Source: Mesorhizobium norvegicum (lineage in GTDB: Bacteria > Pseudomonadota > Alphaproteobacteria > Rhizobiales > Rhizobiaceae). From it: a DNA stretch of 64,000 nt. The stretch spans positions 17,388-81,387 of the forward strand of contig NZ_SMYZ01000019.1 of NCBI RefSeq assembly GCF_004919685.1, written 5' to 3'. The translations under genes were made by a program, and so were the position numbers. The notes under the pieces were generated by a model. It made no database searches. It saw nothing but the letters and a program-made list of their open reading frames with translations, and had not been told where the DNA came from. Shown here piece by piece: positions 55,368 to 64,000 of this stretch (its first letter is position 1; each line of letters starts with the position of its first letter).

Positions 55368-56184
55368 AGAGGCTTCCCTCGTTCTGGGTGCGTCTGGCCG
55401 CGCGGCGACGCAGGATTTCAGCGACGGTCATCAGCAGGAAAGAGGCGACCAGCAGCAGCGTGCCCAGCGCCAGCACGCCCGGCAGTTTCGCCGCGAAGCG
55501 CAGCTGGCCCCAGATGTAGATCGGCAACGTCGCCTCGGTGCCGGTGAGGAAGAAGGCGATGATGAATTCGTCGAGCGAGATGGTGAAGCAGACCAGCAGG
55601 CTGGAGATGATGGCCGGCGCCACCATCGGCAGCGTCACCCGCCGGAAGGTGCCGAAGGCGCTTTCGCCGAGGTCGGCGGAGGCTTCTTCGAGGCTGCGGT
55701 CGAAGCCTTCGAAGCCGGAGGTCAGCACCGTCATCGAATAGGGAATGCAAACCAGCACATGGCCGAGCACGACGGTGAACAGCGACAGGCTCAAGCCAAG
55801 CTGCAGCATCACCAGCAGCATGGAGATGGCGACGATCACCTCGGGCAGCACCAGCGGCGCCATGATCAGCCCGTGGATGGTGCTGCGGCCGGGATAGCGA
55901 TAGCGAGTGATCGAGCGCGCGGCGAGGATGCCGAGCAGGGTTGACAGGACAGCGGCCGACACGCCGACGATCAGGCTGTTCCAGGCGGCGTCGAGCAGGG
56001 CCGGCGTGCGCGGCAGGTCCTCATACCAATGTAAGGTGAAGCCGGTGAGCGGAAATTTCGGTGTCGCTGCTGTGTTGACCGAGAAGATCGGCAGGAAGAT
56101 CACTGGCAGATAGAGGAACGCGACGTAGAGAAACGCATAGGTCGCCAGCCAGCCGCCGGACAGGAAGCGTCGCACCGCAATCAT
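55360..56184 (-). CDS. polyamine-type ABC transporter permease (PotC/PotI-like)
   Basis: A 274-residue permease with about six membrane helices and the coupling loop EEASADLGESAFGTFRRVTL followed by PMVAPAIISS. It overlaps the ATPase gene by 8 nt and the second permease by 4 nt. Confidence 0.91.
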   Translation of the reverse strand: MIAVRRFLSGGWLATYAFLYVAFLYLPVIFLPIFSVNTAATPKFPLTGFTLHWYEDLPRTPALLDAAWNSLIVGVSAAVLSTLLGILAARSITRYRYPGRSTIHGLIMAPLVLPEVIVAISMLLVMLQLGLSLSLFTVVLGHVLVCIPYSMTVLTSGFEGFDRSLEEASADLGESAFGTFRRVTLPMVAPAIISSLLVCFTISLDEFIIAFFLTGTEATLPIYIWGQLRFAAKLPGVLALGTLLLVASFLLMTVAEILRRRAARRTQNEGSLYA

Positions 56185-57098
56185 CGCGCCAGCCTCTGGA
56201 CGGCACGGATGATCAGCACCGTGGCGCCCGCCATCAGCGTCACGATCAGCATGGTGGTGACGGAAAGGGCGGCACCCAGCGGCCAGTTGGAGGCTTTGCC
56301 GAACTGCGCCTGGATGGCGTTGGCGATCATCACGCCATCCTTGCCCCCGACGAGCTTCGGCGTGACGTAGTCGCCGACGGTCGGGATCATGACGATCAGC
56401 GCCGCCGAGATGACGCCTGGCGCCGACAGCGGCAAGGTCACGCGCAGGAACGAGCGCAGCGGACCGTCACCGAGATCGGTGGCCGCTTCGACCAGCGTGC
56501 GGTCGACCTTCTCCAGCGAGACGAATATCGGCAGGATGGCGAAGGCCGCCCAGGCATGGGTGAGCGTGATGATGACGGCGCTCGAATTGTAGAGCAGCGC
56601 CGTCGACGGCTCATCGATGATGCCGAGGCCCATCAGGCCGGAATTCAGCACGCCGTTATAGCCGAGGATGACCTTCCACGACATCACCCGCAGCAGATAG
56701 CTGGTCCAGAACGGAATGGTGATGAGGAACAGCCACAGGCTCTTGTGGCGGCCACCGTGGAAGGAAATGAAATAGGCGATCGGATAGGCCAAAAGGACGG
56801 TGAGCAGGCTGACCGTCAGCGAAATGTAGAGCGAGCGCCACAGGAGATCGCGGTAGATCGGCTCGGTCAGCGCGACGCGGTAGTTTTCCAGCGTGAAGGT
56901 GCGGTCGATGGTGAGGTAGTGCTGCGTCCAGAAGGAATGCGCGATGACCACCAGGATCGGCAGCACCAGAAGGATGAGCGCGTAGATGAAGGTCGGGCTG
57001 ATCAGGGCAAGACCCTGAACGGGTTCGGACTGCAGAAGGGCATTTCGTCTGGCCCGCGTCATGCGCAACGGGGGCGACCCTTCCACAGCCGCCGTCAT
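56181..57098 (-). CDS. polyamine-type ABC transporter permease (PotB/PotH-like)
   Basis: A 305-residue permease with six helices and the coupling loop EAATDLGDGPLRSFLRVTLP followed by LSAPGVISAA. The ATG at 57098 has GGAG upstream. It is the first gene of the minus-strand transporter operon, facing the aminotransferase gene across a spacer with the shared operator. Confidence 0.91.
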   Translation of the reverse strand: MTAAVEGSPPLRMTRARRNALLQSEPVQGLALISPTFIYALILLVLPILVVIAHSFWTQHYLTIDRTFTLENYRVALTEPIYRDLLWRSLYISLTVSLLTVLLAYPIAYFISFHGGRHKSLWLFLITIPFWTSYLLRVMSWKVILGYNGVLNSGLMGLGIIDEPSTALLYNSSAVIITLTHAWAAFAILPIFVSLEKVDRTLVEAATDLGDGPLRSFLRVTLPLSAPGVISAALIVMIPTVGDYVTPKLVGGKDGVMIANAIQAQFGKASNWPLGAALSVTTMLIVTLMAGATVLIIRAVQRLAR

Positions 57099-57269
57099 TG
57101 CCAGACTCCGGGGGGCAGGGCTCCGGGTGTGATCTCGGTTGCTGGTCTGGACTGTCCCGCCATGCGGCATCCCATTGTGCTGGCGCCGGCTGCCTGTTCC
57201 CCTTGCCGGCTTTCTTTCATCATGCGCGCATCCTTGGATTGAAATCAAGCGCTAATTCTGCAATATTGA

Positions 57270-57285
57270 TTGAACGGACATTCAA
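57270..57285. promoter_or_regulatory. cluster operator, site 2 (divergent permease / aminotransferase)
   Basis: TTGAACGGACATTCAA matches the pattern TTGAA-N6-TTCAA exactly. It lies between the divergent starts at 57098 (minus) and 57368 (plus). Confidence 0.78.
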
Positions 57286-57367
57286 AATGAAGTGAAGAAA
57301 GCCTCTGTTTCCAGTGCTTGGCATCTCACTTCAGGTCCGATGAAAATTTGTGAAGCAATGTGAGGCG

Positions 57368-58792
57368 ATGATGGCTGCGGCAAGAGACCTGAAGGCGACC
57401 GAGACGGCCGGCGCGGAGCCCGGCGACGATGCCGTCGAACTGGCCAAGCGCCATCTCATCCAGCCCTGGCCATTCGCCGGTTCGGTCGGTGCCGAAGCAC
57501 GCGCACTGATCGGCGAAGGCGACGGCATCTACATCACCGACAGCACCGGCAAGCGGCTGATCGATGGGCCGGCCGGCATGTGGTGCGTCAATGTCGGCCA
57601 CCGCCGCGAGGAGCTCGCCAAGGTGATGTACGACCAAGCGATGGCGCTGTCCTACAACACGCCGTGGTACACGATGAACGCGCCTTCGGCGGAACTCGCC
57701 AAGCGCATCGCCGGCCACGCGCCGGGCGATCTCAGCCATGTCTTCTACACCACCGGCGGTTCTTCGGCCGTCGAGACGGCGCTGCGCTTCATGCAGTTCT
57801 ACAACAATGTGCGCGGCCGGCCGGAAAAGAAGCTGATCCTGAGCCGCGGCGGCGCCTATCACGGCTCGACCTACCTGTCGGCCTCGCTCAACGGCCGCCC
57901 GCGCGACCGCGACTGGATGGACGGCGCCGACGAGCTGGTCATCAAGCTGTCGTCACCTGATCCGTTTCGGCGCCCGCACGGCATGAGCCTTGCCGCCTTC
58001 ACCGATTTCCTGGTCGATCAGTTCCGCGACACGATCGCCCGTGTCGGCGCTGAGCGGATCGGCGCTTTCGTCGGCGAGCCGGTACAGGCATCCGGTGGTG
58101 TCGTGGTGCCGCCCGACGGCTACCTCAGACGCATCCGCGAGATCTGCCGCGACAACGACATCCTCTATGTGTCCGACGAGGTGGTGACGGCATTCGGCCG
58201 GCTTGGCCATGTCTTCGCCTCGGGCGAGGTGTTCGGCATCGATCCTGACATGATCACCTTCGCCAAGGGCGTCACCTCGGGCTATTTCCCGCTCGGCGGC
58301 GTCATCATCTCCGAACGGCTGCTGGAAGAGCTGCGCCGCTCGAACCATCCCGACGCGATGTTCGGCCATGGCCTGACCTACACCAGCCATCCCGTCGGCT
58401 GCGCGGTGGCGCTGAAAAACCTCGACCTGCTGGAAGAGGGCGTGCTCGCCCACACGCAGGCGGTCGCGCCCTATTTCCAGGCGCAGCTGAAGACGCTGGA
58501 AGAACTGCCGCTGGTCGGCGAAGTGCGCGGGATGGGGTTGATGGGCTGCGTCGAATGTGTGGCGGACCGCGAAAGCAAGGATCCGCTGCAACTCGACAAG
58601 GATGTCGGCAAGCGCATCGACGCCCATTGCCATGAACTTGGCCTGCTGGTGCGGCCGCTGATCAACATGTGCGTTATGTCACCGCCACTGATCATCACGC
58701 GCGAGCAGATCGACGACATGGTCGGCATCCTGCGCGAAGGCATTTCAAGGACGATGGATGATTTGCGGAAAGAAGGGGTGTGGCGGGGGTGA
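57368..58792 (+). CDS. class III aminotransferase
   Basis: A 474-residue PLP-dependent aminotransferase. The PLP Lys lies in TFAKGVTSGYFPLGG, the phosphate-contact region is TTGGSSAVETALRFMQFYNN, and the Asp motif is ILYVSDEVVTAFGRLGHVFA. The family uses omega-amino substrates with pyruvate or glutarate acceptors, matching amine degradation. The ATG at 57368 is chosen; an in-frame GTG (57350) and another ATG (57371) are near. Confidence 0.9.
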   Translation: MMAAARDLKATETAGAEPGDDAVELAKRHLIQPWPFAGSVGAEARALIGEGDGIYITDSTGKRLIDGPAGMWCVNVGHRREELAKVMYDQAMALSYNTPWYTMNAPSAELAKRIAGHAPGDLSHVFYTTGGSSAVETALRFMQFYNNVRGRPEKKLILSRGGAYHGSTYLSASLNGRPRDRDWMDGADELVIKLSSPDPFRRPHGMSLAAFTDFLVDQFRDTIARVGAERIGAFVGEPVQASGGVVVPPDGYLRRIREICRDNDILYVSDEVVTAFGRLGHVFASGEVFGIDPDMITFAKGVTSGYFPLGGVIISERLLEELRRSNHPDAMFGHGLTYTSHPVGCAVALKNLDLLEEGVLAHTQAVAPYFQAQLKTLEELPLVGEVRGMGLMGCVECVADRESKDPLQLDKDVGKRIDAHCHELGLLVRPLINMCVMSPPLIITREQIDDMVGILREGISRTMDDLRKEGVWRG

Positions 58793-58796
58793 TTTT

Positions 58797-58995
58797 CTCC
58801 CTTCTCCCCGTTTCACGGGGAGAAGGTGCCGGCAGGCGGATGAGGGGCGGCGCCAGCGTTGGCGATTGGCCGCATCCGATGCAAAAGCTATCGTCTGTCT
58901 GAAGGGATCATCTCGCAAGCTCGGTGCTGCCCCTCGCCTGCCTGCCGGCATCCTCTCCCCGTAGAACGGGGAGAGGGGCGCCAACTACCAACGTC
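58797..58995. repeat. pair of inverted Rhizobiales-type intergenic repeats
   Basis: Two copies of the same block in opposite orientation (about 58797-58860 and 58926-58995). Each contains a hairpin CTCCCCGT...ACGGGGAG and TGCCGGCAGGC. Together they could fold into one long hairpin between the aminotransferase and the convergent Rieske gene. Confidence 0.75.
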
Positions 58996-58999
58996 GCCC

Positions 59000-60202
59000 C
59001 TACGACCGAGACCTCAGCGCGTCGTTGAGATTCCACATGTCCTTCTCCTCGGGCGCGGTCTCCAGGCCCAGCACCGGCAGCATCTTGCGCAGATGGTCGT
59101 GGTGGGTGCGCACGCCATATTCGAGGTCGGAGAGATAAAAGCCCTCGAAGGCTTCGGACAGCATGGATTCGTTCGACCATACCGAGAGCTGCACATCTTC
59201 CGACATGGTATCGCGGTCGATACGGAAGGAGAGGTAGCGGGCGGCGGCCTGCTCGCGGCTTTCGTCGCGGTAGCGGTAGATGGCGCCGCGCAGCAGCGTC
59301 TCACCTGTCGACAGCGGAAACTCCTGATAGAATTGCACCGATTCCGGCATCACCGAAATGACCGCATTGGGGAAGATGCCGTAATAGACCCAGGCCTTCT
59401 TCAGATAGTCGGGCAAATGCGCCGGCTCGGGTGCGATCTTGACGTAGTTCTTGACGCTCCAGCGCCGGCCGGCATGCGGGTTGTAGGTGGCGAAGGAGCG
59501 CGACACGCCGTTGATGAAGGGCTCGTCGAAATAGGTCGCGCCATAAAGATCCTGCAAGGCGGGATGCGCCATGGCGACGTGGTAGCCCTCATTGTCGACG
59601 TCGCGCACCGACTTCCAGTTGACCGGGGTCTTCTGGTTCCAGATGCCCCAGGAGGGCACCATGTCGGCGGCGTTGTAATGCGCGAATTCGGGCTCGATCG
59701 GCTTCATCAGTTCGGCGACCGAGGGCTGCGGCCCGCCATTGCGGAAGCGGATGAAGATGAAACCCATCCAGACTTCCAGATCGAGCGGCATCAGGCCGAA
59801 CTCGGTCTTGTCGAGGTCGGGGAAGGAACGCGGACGTGCGGCGCCGCGCAGCGTGCCGTCGAGATTGTAGACCCAGCCGTGGAACGGGCACACCAGCGCG
59901 TTCTTGCAATTGCCCTGGCTGTCGGCGACGACGCGGCTGCCACGGTGGCGGCACATGTTGTTGAAACCGCGCACGACGCCATCCTTGCCGCGCACGATCA
60001 AGGCGCGCTCGCCGACGACGTCCATAGTCATATAGTCGCCGGCGTCAGGGACGTCCGAGACATGCCCGACGATCTGCCAGTGGTTGCGGAAAACATACTC
60101 CTTCTCGAGTTCGAGAAGGGCATCGGAATGGTAACTCCAGCCCGGTAGTCCCCGCCGGTCCCAATCGTTGGGGATCGCCACGTCACGGAGGTGCGGGTTC
60201 AT
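59000..60202 (-). CDS. Rieske non-haem iron oxygenase, large subunit type
   Basis: A 400-residue oxygenase of the aromatic-ring/quaternary-amine type. The [2Fe-2S] cluster is bound by C84/H86 and C105/H108 (CRHRG and CPFHGW). The mononuclear iron site is marked by DNEGYHVAMAH (H208, H213). The sequence resembles CMO/GbcA/CntA-like enzymes that hydroxylate a methyl group of quaternary amines. No reductase component is nearby. It probably starts demethylation of the cluster's substrate. Confidence 0.9.
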   Translation of the reverse strand: MNPHLRDVAIPNDWDRRGLPGWSYHSDALLELEKEYVFRNHWQIVGHVSDVPDAGDYMTMDVVGERALIVRGKDGVVRGFNNMCRHRGSRVVADSQGNCKNALVCPFHGWVYNLDGTLRGAARPRSFPDLDKTEFGLMPLDLEVWMGFIFIRFRNGGPQPSVAELMKPIEPEFAHYNAADMVPSWGIWNQKTPVNWKSVRDVDNEGYHVAMAHPALQDLYGATYFDEPFINGVSRSFATYNPHAGRRWSVKNYVKIAPEPAHLPDYLKKAWVYYGIFPNAVISVMPESVQFYQEFPLSTGETLLRGAIYRYRDESREQAAARYLSFRIDRDTMSEDVQLSVWSNESMLSEAFEGFYLSDLEYGVRTHHDHLRKMLPVLGLETAPEEKDMWNLNDALRSRS

Positions 60203-60218
60203 AAAACGTCTCTTCTTT

Positions 60219-60240
60219 TTATTGAATACTCATTCAATAA
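60219..60240. promoter_or_regulatory. cluster operator, site 3 (Rieske oxygenase)
   Basis: TTATTGAAT (60219-60227), 4-nt spacer, ATTCAATAA (60232-60240), a perfect inverted repeat that contains TTGAA-N6-TTCAA. It is 16 nt upstream of the Rieske start (minus strand). Confidence 0.78.
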
Positions 60241-60700
60241 AATCATATTTTTCATTGAAATGCAATGGCTTGTGAAAATTCGATGATTTCTGTGGCGGAA
60301 TCTTCATGCTGTCCGGAGCCAAAATCCACACGGCTGTCGACCGGGAAAATCCCGGAGAATCCGGATGTTAGTCGGAGTTTCAGGGACGCTGTCCCGACCC
60401 TGCTTTGTGCAACGAACTGAACACAGCACAAAGCACCTTGCCCGAGGACAAAATGGCCTCGCCATCCTCCGTCCGGTTCGCTGATCCATGGGCATATTGC
60501 GACCAGAGCAGTCGGCTGGAACCGGCCGAAGATCACCTTCCAGCACGAGGAGTGCGTCGGCATGCCCGATTTTGCCCGTTTCTGCCCGAAATGCTGTTTC
60601 AAACTCGTTACATTGGCAGTCTTGCGCCACCGTTGCGTTGTTACAAAGCGCGGCTAAGTTCGTTTCATCACCAAAAAGAAACTCAGCGAAGGGGAAGGCA
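60241..60700. other. intergenic region with hairpins
   Basis: No gene is seen. A 9-bp perfect inverted repeat, GCTTTGTGC (60402-60410) with GCACAAAGC (60426-60434), and neighbouring stems suggest a structured or regulatory element; its role is unknown. Confidence 0.4.
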
Positions 60701-61111
60701 ATGCATGCGAAAATCCAGACGATCCGCGGCGAGAGCCGCCTTCAGGCTCCAGAGCGCAATGACCGCCGTCCGAAACTGGCGCTGCGCCAGCGGGCCAGCG
60801 ACCACCCCATGGCGATGTTCATGGTGCTGGCTGCTTGCGCCTTCATCGGCATGGCGTTCACGCCGACAATCGGGCCGGCCTTCGCTTCGTTGAACCCGCC
60901 GGCCAACCTCGTCGAGGGCGCGCAGACGACGACCAGGACTGCGCGACTGCCGATGCCGGTGACCGACTTCGCCTGCAAGGGCCAGGCCTGGGGCGCCGAG
61001 AGCATCGATTGCCTGCGCGCCATCGCCGAGCAGTCCGGAGCGCACAAGACCCGCGCGATCCGCATGATCGCCAATGCCGCGCCGTTGACCGGCACGCCGA
61101 ACATTTTCTGA
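60701..61111 (+). CDS. small membrane-anchored hypothetical protein
   Basis: A 136-residue protein. A basic N-terminus (about 1-33) is followed by a membrane helix (about 37-63, MAMFMVLAACAFIGMAF) and a soluble tail with CKGQAWGAESIDCLRAIAEQ. Two Cys in that tail may form a disulfide. GGGGAAGGCA precedes the ATG. Function unknown; a terminator lies after it. Confidence 0.72.
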   Translation: MHAKIQTIRGESRLQAPERNDRRPKLALRQRASDHPMAMFMVLAACAFIGMAFTPTIGPAFASLNPPANLVEGAQTTTRTARLPMPVTDFACKGQAWGAESIDCLRAIAEQSGAHKTRAIRMIANAAPLTGTPNIF

Positions 61112-61116
61112 TTTTT

Positions 61117-61167
61117 GTCGAGGCATGATCCCGAAAACCGGTTCCCATTTTGGGGATCGTGCTCTGA
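61117..61167. repeat. short palindromic intergenic element
   Basis: GCATGATCCCGAAAA pairs imperfectly with TTTTGGGGATCGTGC, a sequence type common between genes in Rhizobiales. Confidence 0.6.
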
Positions 61168-61198
61168 CCTCCCCGAGCGCTCCTCCAGCGCTCCCCTC

Positions 61199-61232
61199 GG
61201 CTCCCGCTGTGACCTCGGCGGGAGCCTTTTTT
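61199..61232 (+). terminator. rho-independent terminator
   Basis: GGCTCCCGC (61199-61207) pairs perfectly with GCGGGAGCC (61218-61226), followed by TTTTTT. It ends the 60701 gene and reaches the stop codon of the convergent kinase gene. Confidence 0.85.
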
Positions 61233-63318
61233 ATCCTTTCAATGCCGCCTGTTCGGCAATGGCGGACAGCACACTGCGGACATCCAGCGTACTGAACGGC
61301 TTTTCCAGGATCTGCGGCCGCTGCTGCGCCGGCAGGGCCTCGATTTCGGCTTTCGCGCCGATCAGGTCGCCGGTGACGAGCACGAAACGCCGCGCCAGGT
61401 CGGGCTTTTCAGCAAGCAATTCGCGATAGATCGATATGCCGCTGACGCCGGGCATGCGCAGGTCCGAAAAGACGATGTCCGGCGGCATGTGGCCGCTCAA
61501 GGTGGCGGCGCCCGATTCCCAGACAGGAACGATCCGCGACTTGATGCCCATCAGTTCGAGAATGTCGGAGAGCGAGCCGGCGACATCCGGCTCGTCGTCG
61601 ATGATCAAGGCGTGGCGCAGGCCGCTCGATCGTGGCTGGTTCTCGCCGGCAGTGGCAAGGCCGGCTACAATGGCGGGCAGATGGACGACAAAACGCGCCC
61701 CTCTCGGCAGCACTTCCTCGAACCAGACATTGCCATTGTGCCGCTCGATGATCGATTTCGAGATCGACAGGCCGATGCCGGTGCCGACGCCGACCGGCTT
61801 GGTGGTGAAATAGGATTCGAAGATGCGGCCGCGGATCGCTTCCGGCACGCCGGGCCCATTGTCCTCGACCGAGAAGCAGGGGTGACCCCGGTCGCTGCGG
61901 AACGTCCGCACCTTGATCAGCCGGTCGCCGGCAATGCCGGCCAGTGCATGCTGGCTGTTGATGAGGAAGTTGGCGGCCACCTGCGTCACGTGGTCGGCGT
62001 CAGCCATGGCCAGCAGCGGGCCGGCGGCGAAGTCGGTGTCGATGATGATGCCGCTTGAGCGCGCACCATAGGCAGTCACCTCGAGTGCCGCCCGGATCAC
62101 CTGGTTGAGGTCGGTCTCGGCTTGTGCCGCGGGATGAAGGCGGACCATCGACAGGAAGCTCTTGACGATGCGGCCGCAGCGCTCGGCGGCGGCACGCACT
62201 TTCTCGGCGCGCACCTTGGTCTGCGGATCGGAGGCGAACTCGTGCAGCAGCGTCGATTGCGCCACCACCACGGCCAGCGGGTTGTTGAGCTCGTGCGACA
62301 CGCCGGCCAGCAACGAGCCCATCGCCGCCATCTTCTCGTTCTGGTGCAGCTTCTCGCGCTGGCGACCGATCTCCTCCTCGGCGCGGAGCTTGTCGCGAAG
62401 GTCGCGGATGGAGCCGAAGATCAGGCGGCGTTCGGCGACCCGCATCTCGGTCGCCGTCAGCTCGATCGGGAACACCTCGCCGGCGGCGTTCTGGGTCACC
62501 GTCTCGAGCCGCTGGCCGACCATCGGCGCGCCGCGGCCAGACATGTATTCGGCCCCCGAAGCATAGCCCTTTCGGTAATAGATCGGCACGATGGTATCGA
62601 GCAGGTCCTTGCCGAGGATGTCGCTGCGCTGGAAACCGAACATCTTCTCGGCGGCCGGATTGAATTCGATGATAGAACCGGTCTCATCGATGACGACGAT
62701 GGCGTCGAGCGAGGCCTGCAGCATGGTGCGGCGAATGACCTCGCTGGCATGGGCTTCGGACGGCGAGCGTTCGATGGCATCGCCGATGGCCAGCGCAATG
62801 ATGTGCAGCGTCGCCTCTTCCTCGTCGGTCCATTCGCGCTCGTTGACGCAGTCATTGACCGCCAGCGTGCCCCAGAGATGGCCATGCGCGAAGACCGACA
62901 CCGACAGGAACGACTTGATGTTCTGCTTTTCGAAATCGGTTCTCAGAAAGCCATCGAGATCGCGCGTATGGCCGGCGAAGATCTTGCCTTGCCGCTCGTC
63001 CTCGGCCAGCCGCTCCAGCAGTGGGTCCGAATTGACGATCGACTGCATGATGACGGTCGGTGACGCCAGTTCGCCGCCAAAGAGCGGGTCGATCCAATAG
63101 GCGGCGACGGATTGGGCGAAACCCTGGCCAGGCAATTCGCGCAAGCGAAACAGGATGCCGCGCTGGCAATCCATGGCCCGGCAGAGCGTTTCCAGGATAC
63201 CTTCCATCTCGCGTTGCCAGTCGCCGGCCTCGCGCAGCCGGCGAACGACACGCACGGCCGCCATCGCGGCGCCCTGCCTGAAACCCTGCATCTCCGTGCT
63301 TGCTGCTTCAGCGGTCAT
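61231..63318 (-). CDS. GAF-PAS hybrid sensor histidine kinase
   Basis: A 695-residue cytosolic kinase. A GAF domain (about 30-185), a PAS domain (about 195-310, with IEFNPAAEKMFGFQRSDILG), a HisKA with His in GVSHELNNPLAVVVAQSTLL, a HATPase with FLINSQHAL and VEDNGPGVP, and a C-terminal receiver (about 580-690) with phospho-Asp in DIVFSDLRMPGVSG. The unattached receiver may be a sink or internal relay. It is downstream of the response-regulator gene in the same transcript. Confidence 0.92.
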   Translation of the reverse strand: MTAEAASTEMQGFRQGAAMAAVRVVRRLREAGDWQREMEGILETLCRAMDCQRGILFRLRELPGQGFAQSVAAYWIDPLFGGELASPTVIMQSIVNSDPLLERLAEDERQGKIFAGHTRDLDGFLRTDFEKQNIKSFLSVSVFAHGHLWGTLAVNDCVNEREWTDEEEATLHIIALAIGDAIERSPSEAHASEVIRRTMLQASLDAIVVIDETGSIIEFNPAAEKMFGFQRSDILGKDLLDTIVPIYYRKGYASGAEYMSGRGAPMVGQRLETVTQNAAGEVFPIELTATEMRVAERRLIFGSIRDLRDKLRAEEEIGRQREKLHQNEKMAAMGSLLAGVSHELNNPLAVVVAQSTLLHEFASDPQTKVRAEKVRAAAERCGRIVKSFLSMVRLHPAAQAETDLNQVIRAALEVTAYGARSSGIIIDTDFAAGPLLAMADADHVTQVAANFLINSQHALAGIAGDRLIKVRTFRSDRGHPCFSVEDNGPGVPEAIRGRIFESYFTTKPVGVGTGIGLSISKSIIERHNGNVWFEEVLPRGARFVVHLPAIVAGLATAGENQPRSSGLRHALIIDDEPDVAGSLSDILELMGIKSRIVPVWESGAATLSGHMPPDIVFSDLRMPGVSGISIYRELLAEKPDLARRFVLVTGDLIGAKAEIEALPAQQRPQILEKPFSTLDVRSVLSAIAEQAALKG

Positions 63319-63397
63319 TGTCAGCCGTCATTCCAGAGGTCATGCCAATTCGATCGACGAGCAACGGCCCGAACCTGAAACCCTCTGGCCTCGCTGC

Positions 63398-64000
63398 TCA
63401 GTTGCCGTCGCCGGTCGGCAGCGAGAAGATATAGCCTTCGCCGCGCACCGTGCGCAGGAATTTGGGATTGGCCGGATCGGTCTCGATCTTCTTCCTCAGC
63501 CGCATGATGCGAATGTCGACCGCACGCGACGATTCCGGGTCTTCGGTGAAGCCGATCGCCTCGGAGATCGCGGCGCGGGTCAAAAGCCGGTTAGCGCGGG
63601 TCAGGAAAACCTCCAGCACGTCGAATTCGCTCTTGGCCATCTCGACCACCGCGCCATTGGTGCCGGTGACCAGCCTGCCGTCGAGATCGGCCTGGAAAGG
63701 GCCGAAGGCAACGGAACGGCGATCTGTCCTGGCCTTCTTGTCCTGAAGCTCCTGCGGTTGGGGAACGCGGCGCAACACGCTGCGGACCCTCGCCAGCACT
63801 TCGCGCAATTCGTAGGGCTTGACGATGTAGTCGTCGGCACCAAGCTCCAGTCCGACGATGCGGTCGAGCGCGGTGCCGGCGGCGGTGGCGTAAATGATGC
63901 CGATCGGCAGCTTCGAGCGCAGCCAGCGGCCGAGCGACAGGCCATCCTCGCCCGGCATGGCGATGTCGAGAATGGCGAGATGGAACGACTGCGTTTCAAC
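63398..64000 (-). CDS. OmpR-family response regulator, partial (truncated by the window end)
   Basis: The visible part begins in the receiver domain: the phospho-acceptor Asp is in HLAILDIAMPGEDGLSLG, with Lys in DYIVKPYELREVLARV. A winged-helix DNA-binding domain follows (DIRIMRLRKKIETDPANP, then TVRGEGYIF). The frame continues unbroken to the window end at 64000, so the N-terminal residues lie beyond the edge. It is followed by the hybrid kinase (79-nt gap), forming a two-component operon. Confidence 0.92.
   Translation of the reverse strand, partial: VETQSFHLAILDIAMPGEDGLSLGRWLRSKLPIGIIYATAAGTALDRIVGLELGADDYIVKPYELREVLARVRSVLRRVPQPQELQDKKARTDRRSVAFGPFQADLDGRLVTGTNGAVVEMAKSEFDVLEVFLTRANRLLTRAAISEAIGFTEDPESSRAVDIRIMRLRKKIETDPANPKFLRTVRGEGYIFSLPTGDGN

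Noticed and set aside
53949..55547. A 532-residue plus-strand frame across the ABC ATPase gene
   Set aside because: It lies antisense to a clear ATPase with Walker A, signature and Walker B motifs; its composition is typical of shadow frames.
58859..60148. A 429-residue plus-strand frame over the Rieske gene
   Set aside because: Antisense to the Rieske and iron-site motifs; it also starts in a repeat element.

Overview
The window is GC-rich chromosomal DNA from a Rhizobiales alphaproteobacterium, most likely Mesorhizobium or a close relative. The evidence is a PhyR/NepR/EcfG general stress system, RpoH, the pstSCAB-phoU-phoB order, HWE-family kinases and Rhizobiales-type palindromic intergenic repeats. 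I saw no insertion sequence, prophage or CRISPR array. The assignment rests on recognised protein families, not on a database search.

Layout. 0-9 kb: rpoH, an RluD-type pseudouridine synthase, small membrane and VOC proteins, and tRNA-Glu(CTC) whose 3' end is duplicated 1 kb downstream around an orphan Flp pilin. Then come a VOC/GST pair (the GST carries a histone-H1-like tail), a frameshifted exported protein and a DUF2865 protein. 9.6-14.2 kb: a cytosolic hybrid kinase with seven PAS domains and two receivers. 14.6-20.9 kb: the phosphate regulon pstS-pstC-pstA-pstB-phoU-phoB behind a clear PHO box, without phoR. 21.3-26.3 kb: a ROK regulator divergent from a xylose-type CUT2 ABC transporter with a single-domain ATPase; a perfect palindrome overlaps the xylF promoter.

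26.4-39.4 kb is a general-stress-response (GSR) island. phyR and nepR-ecfG are divergent and sit among three HWE sensor kinases, a FATGUY-type single-domain response regulator, a Crp-family regulator, a lipid kinase, a DUF883 protein, a DUF1328 protein, a triple PRC-barrel protein and several tiny membrane proteins. I found ten GGAAC-N16/17-CGTT sequences (the EcfG promoter form) in this island, each 25-95 nt upstream of a start codon, plus one more at 8.7 kb.

39.4-44.3 kb: a sulfatase/phosphonate-monoester-hydrolase-type enzyme, an mhqO-mhqD-like dioxygenase/hydrolase pair, a small GNAT protein and an M19 dipeptidase. 44.3-60.2 kb is a catabolic and transport cluster for what looks like an N-methylated or quaternary amine. 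It holds two FAD oxidoreductases, a GcvT-like folate enzyme, a SAM methyltransferase, a BetI-like TetR regulator, two tandem paralogous polyamine-type binding proteins, an FAD amine oxidase, an ABC ATPase with two permeases, a class III aminotransferase and a Rieske oxygenase. A shared TTGAA-N6-TTCAA palindrome lies in front of three of its transcription units (one copy has one mismatch), so the cluster is probably one regulon. 60.7-64 kb: a small membrane protein and a response-regulator/hybrid-kinase operon that runs off the right edge.
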